Shown here piece by piece: positions 56,431 through 64,000 of a stretch of DNA of 64,000 nt (position 1 is the stretch's first letter; each line of letters begins with the position of its first letter). The DNA is from Lutibacter litoralis. Lineage in GTDB: Bacteria > Bacteroidota > Bacteroidia > Flavobacteriales > Flavobacteriaceae. Position numbers and translations under genes: made by a program. The stretch is from the NCBI RefSeq assembly GCF_014646675.1, contig NZ_BMNS01000004.1, positions 15,012 to 79,011 on the forward strand, written 5' to 3'. Under the pieces are notes generated by a model. That model saw nothing but the letters and a program-made list of their open reading frames with translations. It was not told the DNA's origin and searched no databases.

Positions 56431-57174
56431 ATGGAAAACGAAGTTTCAAAAATATTTGGTCTTAGAGCTGTTATAGAAGCAATTAATTCAGGAAAAACAA
56501 TTAGTAAAGTATACCTTCAAAAAGGTTTAAACGGACCGTTGTTTTCGGAGTTAAATACACTTATAAAAAAACATAATATTTCAAACAGTTATGTTCCTAT
56601 AGAAAAACTAAATAGATTTTCTAAAAACAATAACCACCAAGGTGTTGCTGCACAAATATCTCCAATAGATTTTGTTGATTTGGAGAGTTTAATAGCTACA
56701 ACATTAGAAAAAAACACAACACCTTTATTCTTATTACTCGATCAAATTTCTGATGTTCGAAACTTTGGAGCAATTATAAGAACTGCCGAATGTACTGGCG
56801 TAAATGGCATTATTATTCAGAAACAAGGAAACGCGCCAATTAGTGCAGACACCATTAAAACTTCTGCAGGAGCAGCTTTTAAAATGCCGATTTGTAAAGT
56901 TGACCATATAAAAGATGCGGTTTTTCAACTGCAAGCTGAAGAAATTCAAATAGTAGCTGCTACAGAAAAAACAGACAATCTAATTTATAGCATAGACCTA
57001 ACAAAACCAACTGCTATTATTATGGGATCTGAGGATAGAGGTATCAATCCTTCAATTTTAAAAATTGTAGATAATAAAGCAAAACTACCATTATTGGGAG
57101 AAATTGAGTCTTTAAATGTTTCTGTTGCCTGTGGAGCATTTTTATATGAAGCCACAAGACAGCGATTAGCATAA
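56431..57174 (+). CDS. rlmB: 23S rRNA 2'-O-methyltransferase, RlmB/TrmH family
   Basis: 247 residues. N-terminal substrate-binding domain (about 5-80, IFGLRAVIEAINSGKTISKVYLQ) and a SPOUT methyltransferase domain with motif 1 (RNFGAIIRTAECTGVNGIII), motif 2 (IIMGSEDRGINP) and motif 3 (SLNVSVACGAFLYEATRQR) that form the SAM knot. RlmB methylates G2251 of 23S rRNA in E. coli; the same target is inferred here. The short leader suggests leaderless or nearly leaderless translation. Confidence 0.93.
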   Translation: MENEVSKIFGLRAVIEAINSGKTISKVYLQKGLNGPLFSELNTLIKKHNISNSYVPIEKLNRFSKNNNHQGVAAQISPIDFVDLESLIATTLEKNTTPLFLLLDQISDVRNFGAIIRTAECTGVNGIIIQKQGNAPISADTIKTSAGAAFKMPICKVDHIKDAVFQLQAEEIQIVAATEKTDNLIYSIDLTKPTAIIMGSEDRGINPSILKIVDNKAKLPLLGEIESLNVSVACGAFLYEATRQRLA

Positions 57175-57193
57175 AGCCCTCTATAAAACAAAA

Positions 57194-57319
57194 GTTGACC
57201 GACTTTTAAAATTAGTTAACCAACTATTAAAATAAGTTGCCCGACTATTTTTTTTTGTTGCTCGACTTTTAAAAAAAGACGTACAACTTTTAACAGTAGT
57301 TGTAATCCTTTATATTTTT
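57194..57319. repeat. six-unit degenerate 21-bp tandem repeat
   Basis: Units begin at 57194, 57215, 57236, 57257, 57278 and 57299, exactly 21 bp apart. The consensus is close to GTTGNCCGACTNTTAAAATA: a GTTG(C/A) start, a CGACT(T/A)TT core and an A or T tract. Units 1 to 4 are clear; 5 and 6 are decayed. The tracts recur every two helix turns, which would give DNA curvature. In one frame the units read as heptads (VDRLLKL, VNQLLK-stop, VARLFFF, VARLLKK). It fills the rlmB-rhomboid gap between convergent genes. Confidence 0.75.
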
Positions 57320-57334
57320 AATGTACACGATTTT

Positions 57335-58000
57335 TTAATCTTCTGAATAACGCTCCTCTTCGGGTGGATTAAAATTACCTTCTTCATCAAAAAGATTTTC
57401 AAATTCCTCGTTTTTAGAGAATTCGAATTGTTCAGGTTGTGGACCTAATTTTCTATAGAGAAACGCAAAAATAAAACCGACTAAAAATCCAGCCAAATGT
57501 CCTTCCCATGATATTCTATCTTCAGAAGGAAAAATATACCAAACCATTCCACCATATAAAAAAACAACAATTAAAGACAGGGCGGTAAGTCTGTAATATT
57601 TTCTAAAAATTCCACTAAAGAAAATGAAACTTACTAATAAATACACTACTCCACTTGCTCCAATATGATAAGAGGGACGTGCAAAAGACCACGTAAGTAA
57701 GCCAGAAAGAAGCAACCCAAAAAAAAGTACTTTAATTGCAATTTTGTGATAAAAATAAAACAAACTAATTAACATAACTAATAAAGGAATTGAGTTATTA
57801 AATAAGTGTTTAGCACTACCATGTATAAATGGGGAAAAGAAAATTCCTTTTAAACCACTCACCTTTTGCGGATAAATACCATATTTATTAAAGTTATAAC
57901 CAAATTTTATTTCAATAAAGTATATAATCCAGAGCAAAAAAATCACAAAAATAGGAAATCCAACTACTCTTCTAGAATATTTAAAATTTTGATGTTCCAT
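57335..58000 (-). CDS. rhomboid family intramembrane serine protease
   Basis: 221 residues with six membrane helices. The rhomboid features are the cytosolic-loop HLFNN (SAKHLFNNSIPLLV), the catalytic serine in HIGASGVVYLL and the catalytic histidine in WEGHLAGFLVGFIFA. The C-terminal tail of about 40 residues is acidic and cytosolic. It cleaves single-pass membrane substrates, which are not known here. It has a -7 box at 58017-58024. Confidence 0.93.
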   Translation of the reverse strand: MEHQNFKYSRRVVGFPIFVIFLLWIIYFIEIKFGYNFNKYGIYPQKVSGLKGIFFSPFIHGSAKHLFNNSIPLLVMLISLFYFYHKIAIKVLFFGLLLSGLLTWSFARPSYHIGASGVVYLLVSFIFFSGIFRKYYRLTALSLIVVFLYGGMVWYIFPSEDRISWEGHLAGFLVGFIFAFLYRKLGPQPEQFEFSKNEEFENLFDEEGNFNPPEEERYSED

Positions 58001-58016
58001 AGATTGTTTGAAATAA

Positions 58017-58024
58017 CAAATATA
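58017..58024 (-). promoter_or_regulatory. candidate -7 box (TATATTTG) for the rhomboid gene
   Basis: Minus-strand TATATTTG fits TAnnTTTG and ends 16 bases before the ATG. No TTG is present at -33. Confidence 0.45.
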
Positions 58025-58148
58025 AGTCCAAAATATTTTAATGCGAAATATTGTCAGTAATTCTAAATTAAATAAGAAACCATTATCCTGTAATTCTTAA
58101 TTTGCATTTCATAATTAAAAAATGCAACATAATTAGTATTTTTACAAC

Positions 58149-59423
58149 ATGAATGAACCTTTAGCAGAACGCATCCGTCCAAAAACTTTAGATGACTATA
58201 TTAGTCAGCAACATTTGGTTGGCAAAAACGGAGCTTTAACGCAACATATAAAAAGGGGTATTATTCCTTCATTAATTTTATGGGGACCACCAGGAATTGG
58301 AAAAACAACCTTGGCAAATATTATTGCACAAGAATCTAAAAGACCTTTTTACACACTAAGTGCCATAAGTTCTGGAGTTAAAGATGTGAGGGATGTAATT
58401 GCTAAAGCAAAACAAAGTGGTGGATTATTTACAGAGAAAAACCCTATTTTATTTATTGATGAAATACATAGATTTAGTAAATCCCAGCAAGATTCGCTAT
58501 TAGGCGCGGTAGAAAAAGGCTGGGTAACATTAATTGGTGCAACAACTGAAAATCCTAGTTTTGAAGTAATTCCTGCATTACTTTCCCGTTGTCAAGTGTA
58601 CATTTTAAATTCATTTAGTAAAAGTGATTTAGAAGATTTATTAGAACGTGCTTTACATACTGATAAGTTTATTTCAGAGAAAAATATAAAAATTAAAGAA
58701 ACGGAAGCTTTGTTAAGAGTTTCTGGCGGTGATGCAAGAAAATTATTGAACATTTTTGAACTAGTAGTAAACTCTGAAGATGAACCAATTGTTATCACCA
58801 ATGAGTTGGTACTTTCAAAAATTCAAAAAAATACGGTTCTCTATGATAAAACTGGTGAGCAACATTACGATATTATTTCTGCTTTTATAAAATCAATTAG
58901 AGGAAGTGATCCTAATGCTGCTGTATATTGGCTCGCTAGAATGATTGAAGGTGGAGAAGATGCCAAATTTATTGCCAGAAGATTATTAATTTTAGCAAGT
59001 GAAGATATTGGTAACGCAAATCCTACAGCTTTAATTATGGCAAATAATACATTCCAAGCAGTAACAACTATTGGATTTCCAGAGTCAAGGATTATTTTAA
59101 GTCAGTGTGCTGTTTATTTAGCAAGCTCACCCAAAAGTAACGCTAGTTATGAAGCCATTGGAAAGGCGCAGGCGTTGGTTAAAGAAACAGGCGACTTGTC
59201 TGTACCATTACACCTAAGAAACGCTCCTACCAAGCTAATGAAAGAATTAGATTATGGTAAAGAATATAAGTATGCACATAACTATGAAGATAATTTTGCC
59301 GAGCAAGAATTTTTACCAAATGAAATAAAAAATACTAAATTATTTGAACCTGGATCAAACCCAAGAGAAAATAACCTCAGAGCATTTTTAAAAACTAAAT
59401 GGGGAAAGAAATATGAGTATTAG
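58149..59423 (+). CDS. rarA: replication-associated recombination ATPase RarA/MgsA
   Basis: 424 residues. AAA+ module with Walker A (GPPGIGKTTLAN), Walker B (ILFIDEIHRF), sensor and arginine finger region (LIGATTENPSFEVIPALLSRCQVY), then the tetramerisation and MgsA C-terminal domains (RGSDPNAAVYWLARMIEGGEDAKFIARRLLILASEDIG in outline). It acts at stalled replication forks with SSB. An imperfect -7 box (TATTTTTA) ends four bases before the ATG, again a near-leaderless layout. Confidence 0.96.
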   Translation: MNEPLAERIRPKTLDDYISQQHLVGKNGALTQHIKRGIIPSLILWGPPGIGKTTLANIIAQESKRPFYTLSAISSGVKDVRDVIAKAKQSGGLFTEKNPILFIDEIHRFSKSQQDSLLGAVEKGWVTLIGATTENPSFEVIPALLSRCQVYILNSFSKSDLEDLLERALHTDKFISEKNIKIKETEALLRVSGGDARKLLNIFELVVNSEDEPIVITNELVLSKIQKNTVLYDKTGEQHYDIISAFIKSIRGSDPNAAVYWLARMIEGGEDAKFIARRLLILASEDIGNANPTALIMANNTFQAVTTIGFPESRIILSQCAVYLASSPKSNASYEAIGKAQALVKETGDLSVPLHLRNAPTKLMKELDYGKEYKYAHNYEDNFAEQEFLPNEIKNTKLFEPGSNPRENNLRAFLKTKWGKKYEY

Positions 59424-59658
59424 TTTTTAATCAAAATTCGGAATAAATTCAACTTACAACTCTAACTAATCCATGTTTTCTCTCTAAAACTTTGAAACTT
59501 TAACCCTTCTAACACAAAACTAAGATAGTAAGATTGCCACAGTCGTATTTTTCAATTTATTAAGACCCTGCTCAGTAACAGTTAAACCAACATAACTATC
59601 AAATTTGAACTTTTGTTCCTCTACCACTTTGTAACTTTAAGCATTTCACCTTTACAAA

Positions 59659-60540
59659 CTACATTCTTTTATACACTTTTTTACCCGTATCGGTATCTAC
59701 ATTTAAGTTTCCATTAACATCTATTTCAACTAATTGAGGTTGTTTAAATGCACGCCATTTTATAATAAAAATAGTTGGCTTTGAAGTTTTATAGATAGTC
59801 GCAAGCTCCACATTTTCATCTCCCCCTGTAACAGAATATTCATTATCTTTTTTAGAAATACAACTTTTCCCCCAAGTATCAAATAAATAGGTTCCTTCTA
59901 ACAAATATATTGCTGAAAGTTTATCTTCAGTTCTTTTAACTTCTTTTTTCATAGGAGTCGCTATATCCTTAATTTTAGTCATTTTAACTGCTTTATCAGT
60001 TTTAGCATTATCAACTTTTGGCACAACTTCTTTTATAACTGGCTTTTGAATAACTTCTAACTTCTCTGCTTCAATCTCAACGTTTTTAACTTCAGAAACA
60101 TTTACTGGATTGTAACTATAATTAAGTGCTTCAATATCTTCAAAAGTTAATCTAATTGTTTCTTGATAAGCTTTTTTATAATCTTTTTCTTTAGATTTAA
60201 CTTCGCCGGTAGAAAAAACAACGTTGTTATAACAATCAACCAAATCAATATTCAATTTTGTATTAAACATTCCTGATTTATCCTTAATAATTGCTTTTAG
60301 CGCCATACAACTATTACTTGCTAATTCTTTAGGAAATTTATCTGTCGAAAAAAATGTGATAAAACCAGCTCTTTCAAATAAAAATTTGGTTAAAGAATTA
60401 ATTTGATAACTATCTTCACTTTTTTGAAACTCGTATTGTTTAGGAACAATTATAAATTTATAATTGTTTATATTTTTTTGAGCAAAACTTAAGTAACTAC
60501 TGAAAATTAAAAAGAAGGCAATTAAAATTGATTTATTCAT
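59659..60540 (-). CDS. secreted protein of unknown function
   Basis: 293 residues with a signal peptide (ILIAFFLIFSSYLSFAQ, about 20 residues). Residues about 22-140 form a globular part (INNYKFIIVPKQYEFQKSEDSYQIN..., FLFERAGFITFFSTDKFP) resembling uncharacterised flavobacterial periplasmic proteins. A lysine- and valine-rich linker (about 150-205) and a C-terminal domain (YLLEGTYLFDTWGKSCISKKD) follow. It begins 10 bp after the YjjG gene on the same strand, so they are probably co-transcribed. No function can be assigned. Confidence 0.7.
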   Translation of the reverse strand: MNKSILIAFFLIFSSYLSFAQKNINNYKFIIVPKQYEFQKSEDSYQINSLTKFLFERAGFITFFSTDKFPKELASNSCMALKAIIKDKSGMFNTKLNIDLVDCYNNVVFSTGEVKSKEKDYKKAYQETIRLTFEDIEALNYSYNPVNVSEVKNVEIEAEKLEVIQKPVIKEVVPKVDNAKTDKAVKMTKIKDIATPMKKEVKRTEDKLSAIYLLEGTYLFDTWGKSCISKKDNEYSVTGGDENVELATIYKTSKPTIFIIKWRAFKQPQLVEIDVNGNLNVDTDTGKKVYKRM

Positions 60541-60550
60541 AAGATATTTT

Positions 60551-61234
60551 TTAAAGATATTTCTTTATTTCGCTTAATATGCTGACAGACTTAATACTTT
60601 CTGAGACTAGTTCTTTATTAAAATTACAAAAAATTACATCTAAACCAACATTTTTAGCTCCCATTATATCAGCTTCCCAGTTATCACCAATCATAATCGA
60701 CTCGCTTGTTAAAGCATTTGCCTTATTTAAAGCGTAGTTAAATATATATGGATTTGGCTTTTTAACACCCGCATTTTCTGAAGTTATTATTTGACTAAAA
60801 TAGTGATCTAACTTAGAATTTTTTAACTTTTTTGATTGTACTTCATTAAAACCATTTGTTATAATATGCATTTGGTAGTTTGGTTTAAGATAGTCTAACA
60901 GTTCATGAGTTCCTTCAAAAAGCTGATTATTATTTGGTAAATACTCAATATAATCAACAGACAAATTATCTATTAAACTACTAGTAGCATCAAATTTTAT
61001 TATTTCAAAAGTATCTTTTAGTCTTCCAACTCGCAGATCTTCTTTGGTAATTTTTTCTTCTCTATATAATTTCCAATATTTTTGATTGATGCCTCTATAA
61101 TAATTTAGAAATTTTTCTAAATCTATTTTTACATTGTGTTTTTTAAAAATTGTATCGAATGCAATATCAGAATTGGTTTCAAAATCCCAAAGTGTATGAT
61201 CTAAGTCAAAAAATATGTGGTTGATGTGTTTCAT
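60551..61234 (-). CDS. YjjG family noncanonical pyrimidine nucleotidase (HAD)
   Basis: 227 residues, HAD superfamily. Motif I is FFDLDHTLWDFE (nucleophile first Asp, acid-base second Asp), motif II IITNGF, motif III the lysine in GVKKPNPYIF and motif IV GDNWEADIMGA. The cap domain lies between about 20 and 95. Relatives dephosphorylate damaged or unusual pyrimidine nucleotides, so it is probably housekeeping sanitation. Confidence 0.93.
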   Translation of the reverse strand: MKHINHIFFDLDHTLWDFETNSDIAFDTIFKKHNVKIDLEKFLNYYRGINQKYWKLYREEKITKEDLRVGRLKDTFEIIKFDATSSLIDNLSVDYIEYLPNNNQLFEGTHELLDYLKPNYQMHIITNGFNEVQSKKLKNSKLDHYFSQIITSENAGVKKPNPYIFNYALNKANALTSESIMIGDNWEADIMGAKNVGLDVIFCNFNKELVSESIKSVSILSEIKKYL

Positions 61235-61331
61235 TTATTATATATTTGAGCAAAGTAATTAAAATAGTTTTTAACTATAGAATAATTTATTCTTTTTTTC
61301 ATAAAATATTATTTAATATTACTAAAACAAA

Positions 61332-62636
61332 ATGCCTATTCAAACTTACTTTAAGGAAAAATTTAAAAATAAATTTGCAAAAAACTTCCTAACTCTTTTA
61401 ACCGGTTCTGTAATTGGACAATTAATAGTCTTTTTATCAATTCCTGTATTAACAAGAATGTTTTCAAAGGAAGCTTTTGGAATTTTTACATTATTTTCAT
61501 CGACAGTAATATTACTAAAAACACTTGCAACACTAAACTTTGAATTGGCTATTATATTGCCAAAAAGAGATAAAGATGCTATAAACATATTTGTATTTAA
61601 CTCTCTATTAATACTGTTGTTTACGCTATTCTTAATAGTAATAATTTTTCTTTTTAAGAATAATTTAGCATCACTTCTTAACATTCAACAATTATCAAAT
61701 TTAATATACCTTATACCATTAAGTGTTTTTTTAATTGGAAATATTACAGCTTTAGAATATTGGAATAATAGAAATAATACCTATAAAAATATTACTATTG
61801 GTACCATCTCGAAATCTGGAACAATGAGTTTTGTTCAATTGTTAACAGGTATTAGCAGTTTTAAATCGATTGGATTAATTCCTGGATTGATTTTTGGTCA
61901 ATTTTTTAATTTTATCATATTAATTAAACTTTCTTTTAAAAGTGTATTAAGTCTAAAAAATCATATATCGATAAAAAGAATGTTTTATCTCATTTCTAAA
62001 TATAGAGATATTCCTCTTTTTAACACCATTCTAACCTTTACAAATAACTTATCAAACGAATTACCTGTAATGCTTATTTCAAAATATTTTGGATTTGGAA
62101 CGGCTGGTTTATATGGATTAGCTGTAAAGATTTCTAAAACACCTCCAGGAATAGTTGGACAATCAATTAGTTTAGTTTTTTTTAATGAAGCTAGTAAATT
62201 ATATAATAATAATGGCGACCTTTTTAAATTATTAAAAGCAATGCAAAAAAAACTTTTTATAGCTGCCCTTTCAATATTTACCCCCATTTTTATAATTTCA
62301 TATTTTTTAGATTATATTTTCGGAAATAATTGGAATGAAACTGGAGCATATGTCAGAATTCTATTACCATGGTTATTTATCATGTTTTTAAATTCACCAA
62401 TTTCATCACTTATAGAAATTTTAAACAAACAAAAAATCTTTTTAATTTACGAGATAATTTTACTTGCTTCAAGGTTTTTCGCATTATATTTAGGATTTAT
62501 AATATATAATGATCTTAAAATTTCGCTTATGTTTTTCTCAGGAGTTGGAGTTGTTTTTGGATTTATATGTTTTTTTTATTTTCTAAAAATAACGAAACAA
62601 TCAAATATTATTGAAAATAGTGCTTACAATAATTAA
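61332..62636 (+). CDS. polysaccharide flippase (Wzx-like, MOP superfamily)
   Basis: 434 residues with about twelve membrane helices and the MOP-type N-terminus (LLTGSVIGQLIVFLSIPVLTRMFSKEAFGIFTLFSS). The pattern of two six-helix bundles fits oligosaccharide flippases of the Wzx group, which move lipid-linked repeat units across the inner membrane. It opens a plus-strand cluster with the asparagine-synthase-like gene 12 bp downstream, consistent with O-antigen or capsule synthesis. The sugar cannot be told. Confidence 0.92.
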   Translation: MPIQTYFKEKFKNKFAKNFLTLLTGSVIGQLIVFLSIPVLTRMFSKEAFGIFTLFSSTVILLKTLATLNFELAIILPKRDKDAINIFVFNSLLILLFTLFLIVIIFLFKNNLASLLNIQQLSNLIYLIPLSVFLIGNITALEYWNNRNNTYKNITIGTISKSGTMSFVQLLTGISSFKSIGLIPGLIFGQFFNFIILIKLSFKSVLSLKNHISIKRMFYLISKYRDIPLFNTILTFTNNLSNELPVMLISKYFGFGTAGLYGLAVKISKTPPGIVGQSISLVFFNEASKLYNNNGDLFKLLKAMQKKLFIAALSIFTPIFIISYFLDYIFGNNWNETGAYVRILLPWLFIMFLNSPISSLIEILNKQKIFLIYEIILLASRFFALYLGFIIYNDLKISLMFFSGVGVVFGFICFFYFLKITKQSNIIENSAYNN

Positions 62637-62648
62637 TTTCTCTTTTAA

Positions 62649-64000
62649 ATGTCAAAAATATTTTTAAAAAACAATAGAGGTTTTCATTGGTATTCTAATC
62701 AGAGTATTTATATAAAAGGTAGTTTTTTTGATTCTAAAAATAATTATTATGAGAAAGAAAATTTGATTTCTTTTTTTACTAATATAAAAAGTGATGCTCA
62801 ATTTATAAAGAAAATTAAAGAAATTAATGGGATTTTTACTGTATTAATTAAACTGAATAATAAAACATTAATCGCTTCAGATACAACTAGAGTTTTTCCT
62901 TTATTTTATACATTTATTAATACTGAATTATTTCTTAGCGATAATGTTGAATACCTAAAAGAAAAATTTAATCTTCAAGAAATTAACAAAAACTCATCAA
63001 ATGAATTCTTAGCGTCCGGTTATACATTAGGTAATAAAACGCTATTAAATAACATATTTTGTCTTCAATCGAATGAATATATAATTTTTGCAAACAATAC
63101 AATTACAAAACGAGATTTTTTCTTTTCTTATGCAACTAAGAAAGTTAACAATTCTGAATATTCAAAATTAAGAAAGCAAGCTATTGAAGCTTTCGAAAAC
63201 ACTTTTAATCGCTTAATTGTTTCATTAAATAATAGAACCGTAGTTATTCCCTTAAGTGGTGGCTACGATTCTCGTCTAATTGTACTAATGTTAAAAAAAC
63301 ACAATTATAAAAATGTTATTTGCTTTACTTATGGCAAAAAAAATAATTTAGAACTACACAATTCCAAAAAAGTTGCAAGTGAATTAGGTTATAAATGGAT
63401 TTATGTTGAGTATACGAACGAGCTAATTGAAAACTATATTGGATCAGAAAAATTTAAAAAATTTGCACATTTTACGTGTAACTATATTTCAATGCCTTCT
63501 TTACAAGATTATTTTGCTGTTAAGTACCTTTCTGAAAATAATCTTATACCATCAGATTCAATTTTTATACCTGGACATTCGGGCGATTTTTTGGGTGGCA
63601 GTCAATTTTTAAAAGTTATCCCTGAAAATTTAAAATCTTCTGAAATCCCAAATTTAATTTTAAAAGAAAAATTTAATCACAATAAAATCTCAAACAAATC
63701 AAAAGAAGCAATTAAAAATACAGTAAAAGAATTACTATTAGATTTTGATAGAAATTATCAAAACAACATACATTATTCGGTCTTTGAAGATTTTGATATT
63801 AAAGAAAAGATCACAAAAATTATTTTTAAAGATTCTTTAGGATATATATATTGTGGGTATGAACATCGATTTCCATATTGGGACAAAGAACTTCTATCTT
63901 TTTTTAAAAATGTACCAATTGAATATAAAAAAATGAAGTTTTTATATGATGACATCTTAAAAAACTATTATTTTGAACAATACAATTTAAAGTTTGATAA
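62649..64000 (+). CDS. asparagine-synthase-like amidotransferase, 3' end beyond window
   Basis: An open frame of 450 codons from ATG at 62649 to the window end without a stop. Residues about 1-170 resemble the Ntn glutaminase half of AsnB (GFHWYSNQSIYIKGSFF, EINGIFTVLIKL, IASDTTRVFPLFYT), but the nucleophile Cys at position 2 is absent (MSKI). Residues from about 180 form the synthase half with the PPi loop LSGGYDSRLI (203-209) and PGHSGDFLGG. In polysaccharide clusters such proteins amidate sugar acids or are of unknown role. The gene is 12 bp after the flippase and so co-transcribed. Confidence 0.85.
   Translation, partial: MSKIFLKNNRGFHWYSNQSIYIKGSFFDSKNNYYEKENLISFFTNIKSDAQFIKKIKEINGIFTVLIKLNNKTLIASDTTRVFPLFYTFINTELFLSDNVEYLKEKFNLQEINKNSSNEFLASGYTLGNKTLLNNIFCLQSNEYIIFANNTITKRDFFFSYATKKVNNSEYSKLRKQAIEAFENTFNRLIVSLNNRTVVIPLSGGYDSRLIVLMLKKHNYKNVICFTYGKKNNLELHNSKKVASELGYKWIYVEYTNELIENYIGSEKFKKFAHFTCNYISMPSLQDYFAVKYLSENNLIPSDSIFIPGHSGDFLGGSQFLKVIPENLKSSEIPNLILKEKFNHNKISNKSKEAIKNTVKELLLDFDRNYQNNIHYSVFEDFDIKEKITKIIFKDSLGYIYCGYEHRFPYWDKELLSFFKNVPIEYKKMKFLYDDILKNYYFEQYNLKFD

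Noticed and set aside
57194-57319. CRISPR array
   Set aside because: The units are directly adjacent, only 21 bp, without spacers, and no cas gene is near.
59520-59636. Minus-strand open frame of 38 codons (reads KVVEEQKFKF... to ...AILLS) after rarA
   Set aside because: It looks protein-like but has no start codon and is closed by a stop upstream. It lies in a gap with two near-repeats of ACTTTGNAACTTTAA (59489-59503 and 59626-59640). It may be a gene relic, but the evidence is too thin to call.

Overview
The window is a low-GC stretch from a member of the Bacteroidota, almost certainly Flavobacteriaceae. The evidence is two SusC/SusD outer-membrane pairs, S46 dipeptidyl-peptidases, many short-signal lipoproteins, the local gene order rplQ-carA-eno-gltA, no tuf gene between fusA and rpsJ, almost no Shine-Dalgarno sequences, and several matches to the Bacteroidota promoter pattern TTG-N19-21-TAnnTTTG. 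The genus cannot be fixed from the sequence alone. I see no tRNA or rRNA gene, CRISPR array, prophage or insertion sequence.

Layout. (1) 1-35 is not genomic: it is the Illumina P5 adapter, and it truncates an S46 peptidase gene that is a tandem paralogue of an intact DPP11-like gene (979-3183). (2) 3375-8024 holds a DUF819 membrane protein, a DUF4369 lipoprotein, an ECF sigma factor with a membrane partner, an AIM24-family protein and a DUF4442 protein. (3) 8387-12180 is a two-gene histidine-kinase operon. The larger kinase carries an apparent single-base frameshift inside its first PAS domain. (4) 12357-15725 is an envelope-stress-like group: DUF4870, PadR, PspC and a DUF2807 lipoprotein. 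(5) 15941-18867 contains a 602-residue cysteine-bearing protein of unknown function, then an unusual leader region with a 63-residue protein, then an Rrf2 regulator. (6) 18897-24840 encodes two guanidino-group hydrolases, citrate synthase, enolase and the carbamoyl-phosphate synthase small subunit.

(7) 25057-42166 is one long minus-strand str-S10-spc-alpha supercluster (rpsL to rplQ, with fusA, secY, infA and rpoA). It starts at a well-formed promoter at 42223-42252 and has a possible internal terminator or attenuator between rpsJ and rplC. (8) 42300-56319 is an outer-membrane block on the plus strand: an Omp85-family protein, a SusC/SusD pair with two accessory lipoproteins, a MORN-repeat protein and a second SusC/SusD pair. 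No glycoside hydrolase is linked to either pair. (9) 56431-61234 carries rlmB, a rhomboid protease, rarA, a secreted protein and a YjjG-type phosphatase. A 21-bp degenerate tandem repeat lies between rlmB and the rhomboid gene. (10) 61332-64000 is the start of a surface-polysaccharide cluster: a flippase and an asparagine-synthase-like protein running off the window end.

The best leads for something undescribed are the 602-residue protein, the leader with its palindromic promoter spacer, the 21-bp repeat whose units read as heptads, and the rpsJ-rplC and rpsK-rpsD RNA structures. The adapter and the kinase frameshift are the points most likely to mislead a reader of an automatic annotation.
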